Source: JACJXF01 sp038316435
GTDB taxonomy: Bacteria > Bacteroidota > Bacteroidia > Bacteroidales > GCA-2748055
Length of the DNA: 64,000 nucleotides
Direction: 5' to 3'
Assembly (NCBI GenBank): GCA_038316435.1
Contig: JBBQAQ010000012.1
Location: 1 to 64,000 of the forward strand
In this document: piece by piece, positions 26,625-35,618 of the stretch
How positions within the stretch are numbered: position 1 is the stretch's first letter
How the letters are laid out: each line of letters opens with the position of its first letter
The notes under the pieces: model-generated
Databases searched by the model: none
What the model was told of the DNA's origin: nothing
Seen by the model: only the letters and a program-made list of their open reading frames with translations
Translations under genes and position numbers: made by a program

Positions 26625-27323
26625 ATGAGCAATAATAGTCTCCCATTCACTGCTTGCACAATTAACATCAAACATTGTAAATGTTTTGAAAAGCTGAATC
26701 CAGCGGAAAAGGAGCTATTAGAAGCCAATTCTGTTGAGATTAAATATAAAAAAGGCGAAATCATCTGTAAACAGGGAGCGTTCGCTCCTAACATTATGAT
26801 GATGGTTTCCGGTTTGGCGAAAGTATTTATGGAGACCGGAACTAAATCGTTGGTTCTAAAAATTATTCCTGATGGTAATTTTATAGGAATGGCATCAGTT
26901 GCTGAAAGTCAAAATACATATTTTTATTCTGCAATGACTTATGTAGATTCTGTAGTTCGGCAAATTGATCTTGTTACATTTAAGCAATTACTGAGTCAGA
27001 ATTCAGCTTTTGCAAAAGAAGTAATTGATATTTTAACATCTAATAGTTTACAGATTTACGGCCGTTTCTTTTGTATAACTCAAAAGCAAGCTTTCGGTAG
27101 GTTAGCTGACATTATCCTATGTTTGTCTGACCGGGTTTTTAAGCACAGTGAATTTAATCTTCCACTTTCCAGAAAGGATCTTGCTGATCTAACCTGCATG
27201 AGTCCGGAAACTGTAATCCGTATCCTAAATAAATTCGCTTCAGAAGGGCTGATTAAAATGGATGGGAAAAAGTTTAGTGTAGTTAATTTTGAGCAACTTA
27301 GGCAAATAAGTGAAAAAGGTTAG
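26625..27323 (+). CDS. Crp/Fnr-family transcriptional regulator
   Basis: A 232-residue regulator. The N-terminal cyclic-nucleotide-like effector domain (about 20-145) includes YKKGEIICKQGAF and LKIIPDGNFIGM. The C-terminal winged helix (about 170-225) has LSRKDLADLTCMSPETVIR as its helix-turn-helix. Three Cys near the start (Cys11, Cys18, Cys20) resemble FNR-type iron-sulfur or redox ligands, though the spacing is not that of E. coli FNR. It faces away from the cytochrome-rhodanese operon across 261 bases and probably controls it in response to oxygen, redox or NO. Confidence 0.9.
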   Translation: MSNNSLPFTACTINIKHCKCFEKLNPAEKELLEANSVEIKYKKGEIICKQGAFAPNIMMMVSGLAKVFMETGTKSLVLKIIPDGNFIGMASVAESQNTYFYSAMTYVDSVVRQIDLVTFKQLLSQNSAFAKEVIDILTSNSLQIYGRFFCITQKQAFGRLADIILCLSDRVFKHSEFNLPLSRKDLADLTCMSPETVIRILNKFASEGLIKMDGKKFSVVNFEQLRQISEKG

Positions 27324-27601
27324 AAACTTTTGGCCAAATTATCTGACATTTTTATAATCCGGCAAATGATTTTTTGACGTTACAGAAGTCTTTCAATTCA
27401 AATTTTAAAACTGACTTTAGGATTTCCTTATTTAAAATATTTGTATCCTAAAGAATATCAATTGGTTAAACAAGTCAGGCTCTTGCTATTTTATTCTTTG
27501 CAAATCAATTATTACATTTACACAATTATCCTCCGGGCTTTCTGATATGCCAGGCAAAAAAAATAGATATCAGAATTATTTCTAACCCATAAATTTTTCT
27601 C

Positions 27602-28387
27602 ATGAGTTTATTTATTAGATCATTAATGTTCAGGATTTGGTATTGGTATATCAGCAGGATTGATGCCGATAACGAAATAGTATTTATGAATTACGGATAT
27701 GATGATCCAAATGAGAACATTATTCTGGATCCTGAGGATGAGTCGAACCGTTATTCAATCCAGTTATATCACAGACTTGCAGCTGCAACCGAACTTAAGG
27801 ATAAACACATTTTGGAAGTGGGATGCGGCAGAGGCGGTGGCCTTGCTTATGTTAAAAAGACCTTTTCACCGTCGATTGCAGTAGGAATGGATCTTGAAGA
27901 CAAAGCAGTGAAATTCGCAAACAAACATCATATTAGCGAGGGATTGGATTTTGTGCAGGGAGATGCTCATAGTCTGCCTTTTGAAAACAATAGTTTTGAT
28001 GCTGTGTTAAATGTTGAATCTTCCCACAGATATCAGGATATGGACTTATTTCTCTCTGAAGTTTCCCGCGTTTTAAAACCTGATGGATACTTTTTATATA
28101 CTGATTTTCGCTTTCCCTCAGAAATGGCGGATTTAAAAAGGTCATTGGATTTAACTGATTTTAAGCTCATTGAAGAGCAAAATATTAATGCAAATGTTAC
28201 GGGTGCTCTTTTTAAGGATTCTTTGAGAAGAAAAAACCTAGTAAAAAAACTGATCCCCCGCTTTATGCAAAAAACCGCATTAAACTTCGCCGGCGTTATT
28301 GACTCCGACACATATAACCAGATTTCTGCAAAAAATTGGCTTTATTACGTTTATATTTATCAGAAGACAGGCGCAAAAATTACATAA
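27602..28387 (+). CDS. Class I SAM-dependent methyltransferase
   Basis: A 261-residue soluble enzyme of the Methyltransf_11/25 type: HILEVGCGRGGGL (motif I), SIAVGMDLEDKAV (motif II), FVQGDAHSLPFENNSFDAV (motifs III-IV) and SEVSRVLKPDGYFLYTDFR. The GCGRGGG variant and YGYDDPNEN near the N-terminus resemble methyltransferases that act on small lipophilic molecules or polyketide products. A substrate is not assignable. It is preceded by about 280 bases with no recognisable feature. Confidence 0.87.
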   Translation: MSLFIRSLMFRIWYWYISRIDADNEIVFMNYGYDDPNENIILDPEDESNRYSIQLYHRLAAATELKDKHILEVGCGRGGGLAYVKKTFSPSIAVGMDLEDKAVKFANKHHISEGLDFVQGDAHSLPFENNSFDAVLNVESSHRYQDMDLFLSEVSRVLKPDGYFLYTDFRFPSEMADLKRSLDLTDFKLIEEQNINANVTGALFKDSLRRKNLVKKLIPRFMQKTALNFAGVIDSDTYNQISAKNWLYYVYIYQKTGAKIT

Positions 28388-28391
28388 AAAG

Positions 28392-29509
28392 ATGAAAAAG
28401 CTTACAGGCATACTATTCGTATTATCCCTCGTTTCAGCAATTCATTTTAGTGTTTTTTCACAGTTTATCCCGGTGCGAAGTGGAAGTTACAGAACAACCT
28501 TAATTGTTTTTTCAGATAGTTTGGTCGTTTCACCTGAGATTTCAAATCTCGAAATGGGAGTTTACTAATGCCGGCTTACTGCCAACGATGGAACATATAC
28601 TTCACAGTCGGATGTTTTAATAATCGTTACGGATCTGGCCAATCTTGTGCCTTATGTTTCAATAACCACTCCCGCTAATAATTCCTCTTATTATGAAGGA
28701 AAGTCAGTTACTTTAGGAGTAAATGCCACAGATTTGGATGGAACAATTTCAATGGTCGAATATTTCTCAGGGGATATTAAACTCGGGGAAGCACTGTCTG
28801 CTCCATTTTCAATTATCTGGACCGGGGGAAACATCGCAAGCCACTCCATCACTGCAAAAGCAACAGATAATGGTGGCGCAACCGCAGTGTCATCGCCGGA
28901 AATACAACCTGTATTCTTTACTATGGAAATACAACAGGAGGCCCTTTCCCTGGAATTAATGTAAAACCTAACGTTCCCTATAAAATTAGAGCAAGTGAAG
29001 GAAGTATGGTGTATTTTTATTATACCTATTCTTTTACCGGGGGAGAAAGGAATACCTCCGCTTCGATGCATACCTATGAAATCGGCAGCTGTAATTCAAG
29101 CCCGCCTTTCTTGACGGTTCTGCCAGTAAACCTTGCAATTGCCGCGGCTGCAAATAGTAAAGGAACTTTTACAGTTGATACAAATGTGGATTGTGCGATT
29201 TCAAGCGATCAGAGCTGGCTAACTCTGAGCAGTTCAACAACTAACGTTTTCAAAACAATAACCGCAACTGCAACGCTAAACCCAACCGCAATTCAGAGAA
29301 CTGCAAATATTACTGTTTCGGGTGCCGGAGTAACAACAAAAACAATTGTGGTTAAGCAAGCAGCCGGAACAACTGATGTTCAGGAAGTTTCACAGGAAGG
29401 TGTTCAAGTTTACCCAATCCCTGCAGCTAACAGGATATTTGTAAGCGGACTTAAAACCGAAACGGTTGCAAGCATTTTCAATATCTGTGGAAATCGAGAT
29501 AACTCCTAG
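28392..29509 (+). pseudogene. Decayed T9SS-secreted protein with Ig-like and BACON domains
   Basis: Reading in order: a signal peptide (GILFVLSLVSAIHFSVFSQ); an in-frame TAA at 28566 with the same frame continuing as CRLTANDGTYTSQSD; a bacterial Ig-like domain (VSITTPANNSSYYEGKS...GTISMVEYF); then a frameshift near 28880-28960, after which the next frame continues with YYGNTTGGPFPG and a BACON domain (DCAISSDQSWLTLSS...TANITVSG). The end is VYPIPAANRIFVSG, the beginning of a T9SS sorting domain, cut off at 29509 beside a palindromic repeat. The signal peptide runs almost directly into the end of a PKD-like domain, so an N-terminal catalytic region has probably been deleted. Confidence 0.75.
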
Positions 29510-29590
29510 CCCTGAGAGGGCGACATATCGGAACCATAGGCACCGCTTATGGTCAACACGAAGCCACCTGTAGGATCGCCTCCTGTGAAT
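29508..29590. repeat. Bacteroidota-type palindromic intergenic repeat
   Basis: AGCCCTGAGAGGGCGA contains CCCT-GAG-AGGG, a small hairpin, followed by ACCATA/TATGGT arms nine bases apart. A similar element (14 of 16 positions equal) occurs at 36955-36970. It sits exactly where the T9SS relic is truncated. Confidence 0.45.
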
Positions 29591-31126
29591 CTATGAAAAG
29601 TCAAGCCAAAAACTCCCCTCCTCATACTCAACCACTACCTCACCGCTGTTTTGAAAATGAAAGGTATTCAAAAGCGAAGAAATATCCTGTCTTAATGCCA
29701 TCAATGCATTATCGATCAGGTCTTTCCTGAAGCCCTTTTCCTCTAGGTGCATAACGAAATCGATAGACATAATTCGACTTACAACCTGTCCGAATTCAAC
29801 CAGTTTTCTCTGTGGAATCTGCATATCCACTTCAAAATTTACCAATTCTCTTACATGATCTGCAGCGCGTGAAGTGAATCCCTTTAAAAAATGATAAAAA
29901 CTCCGCTCTTTGGCAGATTTCATCAGTTTAAGAACAGAATCTGCTATCTGTTGGTAAAGAATGTCATTAGAGCCTTCGAAAATCTGGAATGGACGGCTGT
30001 CAACAACCGATCTGCCGGCAATGTGATTGAGTTTATATCCCTTTGCACCTACAAGCTGAAGGAGAGACTGCGCGGAATCCTGCATCATATCTGATGTTAC
30101 GGTTTTTATGACATTTGCTTCAAACCCGAGTGACGAAAGATTATTTTCTGTACCGGCTATTTCTGCCGATTTCAGACAGAATGCGGAGCAGATGGTGAAA
30201 TTAGCCTGTAACCTCGATAATCGTTGCTGTACCTGATCGTAATCAAAGAGGTTCCTATTTCCTACCAATCTTGATTTGGTATGAGAAATTGCCTCATCCA
30301 GAATTCTCTGAATAAAGCCAAGTCCCATCGCAGGAAACTGAAATCTGCTTCGATGCAACATGTCCAGTAACATCTGAATACCAGTGGTTTGCGGAATTAA
30401 TTTCTGATCTTCCGGAATATGCACATCAATATGATTTCTGCCGTAAGGAATTTGATACAAACCGAGGTTTTCGAAATATTCCTCCACCACAATTTTCTGA
30501 TTCGGGGCGTTCACATCACAGATAAACATATCAATATCTCTCATGAGACTCCCTGATTCCGTTCTTTTTCGTGCAGTAAGTACCCAAAAGTCGGCCATTC
30601 CGGTAAGTCCGGCCCAGTGTTTTTTTCCCTCGAGATGAAAAAGACCATCTTTCTCCGAAAATGAAGTATTCATGCTCAAAGCATCACTTCCGAAATTAGG
30701 CTCAGTGATCATGAGTCCTCCCATGCAACTGGTATCCAGAAACCTTTTAAAGACTTTCTGCTTGGCACTTTCTTGTCCATATTTGGCAACAGGCTGAATA
30801 AACAAAGCATTATTTATTCCCAGAGTAAGCGAAAGAGCAAGTGATTCGTAGGATGCAGCGGAAACAAAAGCGATGTTTTCCTTAACAGTTCCTCCAAAAC
30901 CGCCGTATTCTTTTGGAATGCAAAGTGCGAGAGGCTTTCCCGACATAAGCTCTTCAAGAACAGCAGGTGGTATTCCTCTTGTACTGCAAAACTGATCTAT
31001 CTTATCATCTTCATGAAACGCCCGTTTCATACTGGCCTTGAACTCTTCGAGCAGACGACGAAAAGAAGGATCACTAACTGGAGCCTCAAGTGTTTGATTT
31101 ACTGCAATATATTGATTGTCCGGCAT
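29591..31126 (-). CDS. Acyl-CoA dehydrogenase family flavoprotein
   Basis: Starting at the ATG before PDNQYIAVN gives 511 residues; a TTG 60 bases upstream would add an unlikely extension. The acyl-CoA dehydrogenase fold is seen in CIPKEYGGFGG, MITEPNFGSDALSMNTS (FAD-contacting strand), GKKHWAGLTGMADFW and FEGSNDILYQQ, whose Glu aligns with the catalytic base of medium-chain enzymes. It should oxidise an acyl-CoA to the enoyl-CoA and pass electrons to ETF. No ETF or thiolase gene is adjacent, so chain length and pathway are open. The C-terminal ~100 residues are longer than in the short classical enzymes. Confidence 0.88.
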   Translation of the reverse strand: MPDNQYIAVNQTLEAPVSDPSFRRLLEEFKASMKRAFHEDDKIDQFCSTRGIPPAVLEELMSGKPLALCIPKEYGGFGGTVKENIAFVSAASYESLALSLTLGINNALFIQPVAKYGQESAKQKVFKRFLDTSCMGGLMITEPNFGSDALSMNTSFSEKDGLFHLEGKKHWAGLTGMADFWVLTARKRTESGSLMRDIDMFICDVNAPNQKIVVEEYFENLGLYQIPYGRNHIDVHIPEDQKLIPQTTGIQMLLDMLHRSRFQFPAMGLGFIQRILDEAISHTKSRLVGNRNLFDYDQVQQRLSRLQANFTICSAFCLKSAEIAGTENNLSSLGFEANVIKTVTSDMMQDSAQSLLQLVGAKGYKLNHIAGRSVVDSRPFQIFEGSNDILYQQIADSVLKLMKSAKERSFYHFLKGFTSRAADHVRELVNFEVDMQIPQRKLVEFGQVVSRIMSIDFVMHLEEKGFRKDLIDNALMALRQDISSLLNTFHFQNSGEVVVEYEEGSFWLDFS

Positions 31127-31205
31127 GTGTACGTTTTTAGTTAAGGATATATAACAAATAATCAGTTCAAATTGTTTAAGAGTCAATCGCCAATATTGTC
31201 AGCGG

Positions 31206-31412
31206 TCATTTAATCACAATCAAACCTGTCAGGTCTTGAAGCCTCCTTGCTTCGCTTTCCGCTTCATGGGACGAGAAGGAAGTGGTTTTATTCCCAGACC
31301 CTCTGGGTTGGAAAATAAGAATTTCATTTGATACCTCGAAGGCTCTACCTCGGGGTAATTCATTAAACTTTAACCCTTTACTAAAGTCAAGGTTGAAAAG
31401 ATAATATTCCAA
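31206..31412. repeat. Repeat-rich spacer between the acyl-CoA dehydrogenase and the efflux operon
   Basis: An open frame of 68 codons exists on the minus strand, but it overlies repeats: AATCAAACCTGTCAGGTCTT (31218-31237), shared with the palindrome at 44523, and a CCCAGA/TCTGGG hairpin at 31293-31307. I read this as repeat-derived intergenic DNA and not a gene. The promoter of the efflux operon should lie between here and 31463. Confidence 0.5.
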
Positions 31413-31463
31413 AAATTAGAGAATAAAGTTCATTATATTTGCTGTGATTAAGGCATTGACACT

Positions 31464-32516
31464 ATGAAACATCTATATTATCCAACTCTGTTCATATTTA
31501 TCATGAGCGGTTTGGTTTCTTGTAAAGAGAAAACTACAGCGGTTAAGGAAAAACTACCTGTAAACGTAAGTGTTATTGTTTCCGAAATGGTTAATTTCCC
31601 TACAATAATTGAAGTAAACGGCACTTCTCTTTCTGAGGAAAGTATTGAGTTATTTCCTGAAACTAGCGGTAAACTTATTTACTTAAACATTCCCGATGGA
31701 GAAGCTGTAAAGAAAGGAAGTTTGCTTGCAAAAATAAATGATGATGAACTTCAGGCGCAACTGGAGCAATCTAAAGTTCAACTTGAACTGGCAGTAAAAA
31801 CAGAAGATCGTTTAAAAAAGCTTTTGGCTGTTAATGGGGTCAACCAGTCTGAATACGATGTATCATTGAGCCAGTTAAATGAAATCAAGGCCGCAATTCA
31901 CATTCTCAAGGCAAAAATCGACAAAACCGAAGTTCGTGCACCTTTTGACGGGAATCTGGGATTGAGATTAGTGAGTCCCGGCGCATACGTTACAACTCAA
32001 ACTTTACTCGGCACATTACACCAAAATGATAAAACTAAAATAGATTTTACAGTTCCTGAAACCTATGCAAAGCTTGTGGATAAGGGAGATACCGTATATC
32101 TACTGACAAATGATTCCAAGGAACAGCAAAAAGCAACCATCTCCGCCATAGAGTCACAAATTAATCCAGACACACGAAGCATCAGCGTAAGAGCCAGGCT
32201 TTTATCGGGTACAATTCGTTCAGGATCATTTGTAAAAGTCATACTTGTGAGAAACGAACGCAGAATAACCGTTCCCTCGAATGCAATTATTCCAAATGCC
32301 AATTCAAATCAGATCATCGTAATCAAGGGTCATAAACCTGTGTTTACGAATATTGAAACCGGGCAAAGAAACGCTGATGCTGTTGAAATTCTAAACGGAA
32401 TTGAAGCCGGTGATTCAGTCGTTGTAAGTGGAGTTCTTTTTGTAAGACAAAATAGTGTGGTAAATGTCGGGAAAGTAGTTAAAATGGACATTTCCGGTAG
32501 TCTCGATTCCAAATAG
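31464..32516 (+). CDS. RND efflux periplasmic adaptor (membrane fusion lipoprotein)
   Basis: A 350-residue lipoprotein (IMSGLVSC, Cys20). The lipoyl/barrel-sandwich half is in LFPETSGKLIYLNIPDGEAV and TEVRAPFDGNLGLRLVSPG, with an alpha-hairpin between them (DELQAQLEQSKVQLELAVK...). The beta-barrel and membrane-proximal parts follow (INPDTRSISVRARL, GSFVKVIL, VTVPSNAI-like). It bridges the inner-membrane RND pump and the outer-membrane channel encoded next, as first gene of a three-gene operon. Confidence 0.93.
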   Translation: MKHLYYPTLFIFIMSGLVSCKEKTTAVKEKLPVNVSVIVSEMVNFPTIIEVNGTSLSEESIELFPETSGKLIYLNIPDGEAVKKGSLLAKINDDELQAQLEQSKVQLELAVKTEDRLKKLLAVNGVNQSEYDVSLSQLNEIKAAIHILKAKIDKTEVRAPFDGNLGLRLVSPGAYVTTQTLLGTLHQNDKTKIDFTVPETYAKLVDKGDTVYLLTNDSKEQQKATISAIESQINPDTRSISVRARLLSGTIRSGSFVKVILVRNERRITVPSNAIIPNANSNQIIVIKGHKPVFTNIETGQRNADAVEILNGIEAGDSVVVSGVLFVRQNSVVNVGKVVKMDISGSLDSK

Positions 32517-32524
32517 ATCGCTAA

Positions 32525-35500
32525 ATGAACATTTCAGAACTTTCCCTAAGAAGACCGGTATTAGCCACTGTGATGAATTTGCTCATCATTTTGTTTGGCG
32601 TCACTGGGTATTATTTTCTAGGTGTCAGGGAATACCCTGCGATCGATCCTCCGATTATTACTGTAAGAACCGCATATATTGGTGCAAACGCCGATATTAT
32701 TGAATCTCAGATAACTGAACCTCTTGAAAAAGCCATAAACGGTATCCCGGGAATTCGTACTTTAACTTCTGCTAGTTCTGTAGGGGGAAGTAATATTACA
32801 GTAGAATTCAATCTTGGATCAGATCTGGAAACCGCTGCAAACGACGTACGCGATAAAGTTAGTCAGGCTGTCAGAAACCTCCCCCAGGATATTGATGCAC
32901 CGCCGGTAGTAACCAAATCTGACGCAAACAGCGATTTCATCATTTTTATGGCTGTGCAAAGTCCCAGCAAAGGAATTATGGAACTCAGCGACTATGCAGA
33001 AAACTTCCTGCAAAACAAGTTTCAGACAATTCCCGAGGTAAGTTCAGTAAATGTTGTCGGACAAAAGCGACCCGCTATGCGTTTGTGGGTAGATCCTGAT
33101 AAAATGCAGGCATACAAAATTGCTTTCAATGACATATCCAGTATTTTAAGAAACGAAAACGTTGAAATTCCCTCAGGAAAAATATATGGCAACAGAACCG
33201 AACTGACCATTCGAACCCTAGGCAGATTAAGTACTGTGGATGATTTCGCTAATCTGATTATCAGGGAAGATAAAGCTGGAATCGTGCGACTAAGCGATGT
33301 TGCCAAGGTAGAACTTGGACCCGAACAGTACGAGCAAAACTGGAAAATGAATGGCGTAACAGCGGTTGGTGTCGCCCTGATACCTCAGCCTGGTGCAAAT
33401 TACATTAATATCTCCAATGAGTTCAATAAACGGCTTGACGATATCCGGAAATCGGAAAAAGATAGTGATCTGGTTTTCACAACACTTGTCGATACAACAA
33501 AAAACGTCAGAAGATCGTTGACCGAAGTAAAAGAAACTCTCCTAATATCCCTGCTTCTCGTGATTCTGGTAATTTTCCTGTTTTTCAGAAGCTGGCTTAT
33601 TGCAATTCGTCCCCTCATAGATATCCCTATTTCATTGGTATCTACCTTTTTCATCATGTATATTACCGGCTTTTCAATCAATATTCTTACCCTGCTAGCC
33701 ATAGTTCTTGCAACAGGACTGGTTGTCGATGACGGGATTGTTGTCACAGAAAATATTTTCAGGAAGTTTGAGAAAGGCATGCCTATTCGGAGAGCCGCGC
33801 TGGAAGGAAGTCGGGAAATCTTTTTTGTTGTTTTGTCTACCTCTGTTACGCTGGCAATTGTTTTTCTCCCGGTAATTTTTTTAAAGGGATTTGTTGGAAG
33901 TCTATTCAGGGAATTTGGAATTGTCTTGGCCGGGGCTGTTCTGGTATCTGCCTTTGTATCCCTTACCATTACTCCAGTTTTAAATGTTCTGCTTACCGGG
34001 AAAAAAACTCAGCACGGAAGATTCTACAATAGTACAGAACCATTTTTCGCGGGAATGGAAAACGGTTATAAAAATATTCTGCAGAAGTTTATTGAACGCC
34101 GAAGAATCGCCTGGATAATAGTAATTACCTGTGTTGTAATAATCTTTACTATAGGCCGATCCCTCCAAAGTGAGATAGCGCCTATTGAAGATAAAAGCGG
34201 TATCCGTTTTCAGATCACCGGACCCGAAGGGGCAAGTTTTGATTATATGATTAGTGCAGCAGGGCAACTTGAAAATTTCCTGCTGGATTCTGTCCCCGAA
34301 TTGAATTTTACTTTTTTCTCAGTTCCAGGATTCGGAAACTCCGGACTGAATGGTGCATTCGGAAGAGTTGGACTGGTTCCTTCCAATGAAAGAGAAAGAA
34401 CCCAGACCGAAATTGCCAAAGATCTAGGAAGAAAAGTCGGAAGGTTTACCGATATACTTATTTTCCCTGTTGAAGAACAAACAATTTCTGTGGGTTTGGG
34501 CTCAAGAGGGTCTCTGCCGGTTCAGTTTGTTATTCAAAATCTTGACTTCGAAAAGTTAAAATCCATGATCCCTAAATTTCTGGAAGCTGCCAGAAATGAT
34601 AAAACTTTTCAAAATGTGGATGTGAATTTGAAATTCAATAAACCTGAAATTGATATTATCATCGACCGTTTAAAAGCCAGAGAGCTGGGTCTAACTGTTG
34701 CAGATATTGCAGATGTCCTCCAAAGTGCCTTTAGCGGCAGAAGACTTGATTATTTTATAATGAACGGGAAACAGTACCAGGTAATATCTCAGGTAAAACT
34801 AAAAGACCGACAAGTCCCTGATGATATTCTCAAACTTTCTGTCAGGAATAATAAAGGCGTTAACATCTCACTTGCAAACGTTCTGACACTGGTGCCAAAC
34901 GCAAATCCACCTTCACTTTTCCATTTCAACCGGTATAAGTCAGCTACTTTTTCTGCGTCACTAAGTGAAGGGAAAGCCATCAGTGATGGTGTGGAAGCTA
35001 TGCAGACTATTGCAGATAATCTGCTGGATGAAAGTTTTCAAACATCGCTAAGCGGTCCCTCGAGAGATTATTCAGAAAGTTCTTCAAATATCGCATTTGC
35101 ATTTATTCTTGCGCTTATTTTAATATACCTGATTCTCGCCGCACAATTCGAGAGTTTCAGAGATCCAATTACCATTATGCTTACGGTTCCTCTGGCCATT
35201 GCAGGAGCAGTGCTTAGTTTGTGGATATTTGGACATACAATTAATATTTTCTCACAGATCGGGATGATTATGCTAATTGGACTCGTAACCAAAAACGGAA
35301 TTCTAATCGTTGAATTTGCCAATAAGAAGCGAGAACTGGGAATTCCAATGATTCAGGCAGTTGTTGAAGCGTCTACTCAACGTCTGCGTCCAATTCTGAT
35401 GACTAGTCTTGCAACATCCCTCGGGGCCTTACCAATTGCACTAAGTCTGGGTTCGTCCGCAACCAGCAGGGTTTCATTAGGTATCGTTATTGTTGCAGGA

Positions 35501-35614
35501 ATCATGTTCTCTCTGATCCTTACATTATTTGTCATTCCCTCTGTTTACACCTACATTTCAGGAAAACGGAGAATACTTACCGACGACTCAGATAATTCCT
35601 CTTTGAAAAAGTGA
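32525..35614 (+). CDS. RND multidrug efflux transporter (AcrB/MexB type)
   Basis: A 1029-residue HAE1-type pump with the usual two-fold repeat: TM1 (VLATVMNLLIILFGVTGYYF), a porter domain, TM2-6 with the proton-relay acidic pair in LATGLVVDDGIVVTENIF, a second periplasmic loop, and TM8-12 (IAFAFILALILIYLILAAQF, IGMIMLIGLVTKNGILIVEF). Loops are full length and no frame break is seen. It starts eight bases after the adaptor stop and ends four bases before the outer-membrane factor, so all three are co-transcribed. Substrates cannot be deduced. Confidence 0.95.
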   Translation: MNISELSLRRPVLATVMNLLIILFGVTGYYFLGVREYPAIDPPIITVRTAYIGANADIIESQITEPLEKAINGIPGIRTLTSASSVGGSNITVEFNLGSDLETAANDVRDKVSQAVRNLPQDIDAPPVVTKSDANSDFIIFMAVQSPSKGIMELSDYAENFLQNKFQTIPEVSSVNVVGQKRPAMRLWVDPDKMQAYKIAFNDISSILRNENVEIPSGKIYGNRTELTIRTLGRLSTVDDFANLIIREDKAGIVRLSDVAKVELGPEQYEQNWKMNGVTAVGVALIPQPGANYINISNEFNKRLDDIRKSEKDSDLVFTTLVDTTKNVRRSLTEVKETLLISLLLVILVIFLFFRSWLIAIRPLIDIPISLVSTFFIMYITGFSINILTLLAIVLATGLVVDDGIVVTENIFRKFEKGMPIRRAALEGSREIFFVVLSTSVTLAIVFLPVIFLKGFVGSLFREFGIVLAGAVLVSAFVSLTITPVLNVLLTGKKTQHGRFYNSTEPFFAGMENGYKNILQKFIERRRIAWIIVITCVVIIFTIGRSLQSEIAPIEDKSGIRFQITGPEGASFDYMISAAGQLENFLLDSVPELNFTFFSVPGFGNSGLNGAFGRVGLVPSNERERTQTEIAKDLGRKVGRFTDILIFPVEEQTISVGLGSRGSLPVQFVIQNLDFEKLKSMIPKFLEAARNDKTFQNVDVNLKFNKPEIDIIIDRLKARELGLTVADIADVLQSAFSGRRLDYFIMNGKQYQVISQVKLKDRQVPDDILKLSVRNNKGVNISLANVLTLVPNANPPSLFHFNRYKSATFSASLSEGKAISDGVEAMQTIADNLLDESFQTSLSGPSRDYSESSSNIAFAFILALILIYLILAAQFESFRDPITIMLTVPLAIAGAVLSLWIFGHTINIFSQIGMIMLIGLVTKNGILIVEFANKKRELGIPMIQAVVEASTQRLRPILMTSLATSLGALPIALSLGSSATSRVSLGIVIVAGIMFSLILTLFVIPSVYTYISGKRRILTDDSDNSSLKK

Positions 35615-35618
35615 AACC

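Noticed and set aside
31206..31412. 68-codon open frame on the minus strand
   Set aside because: It lies over palindromic repeats and its sequence is explained by them.
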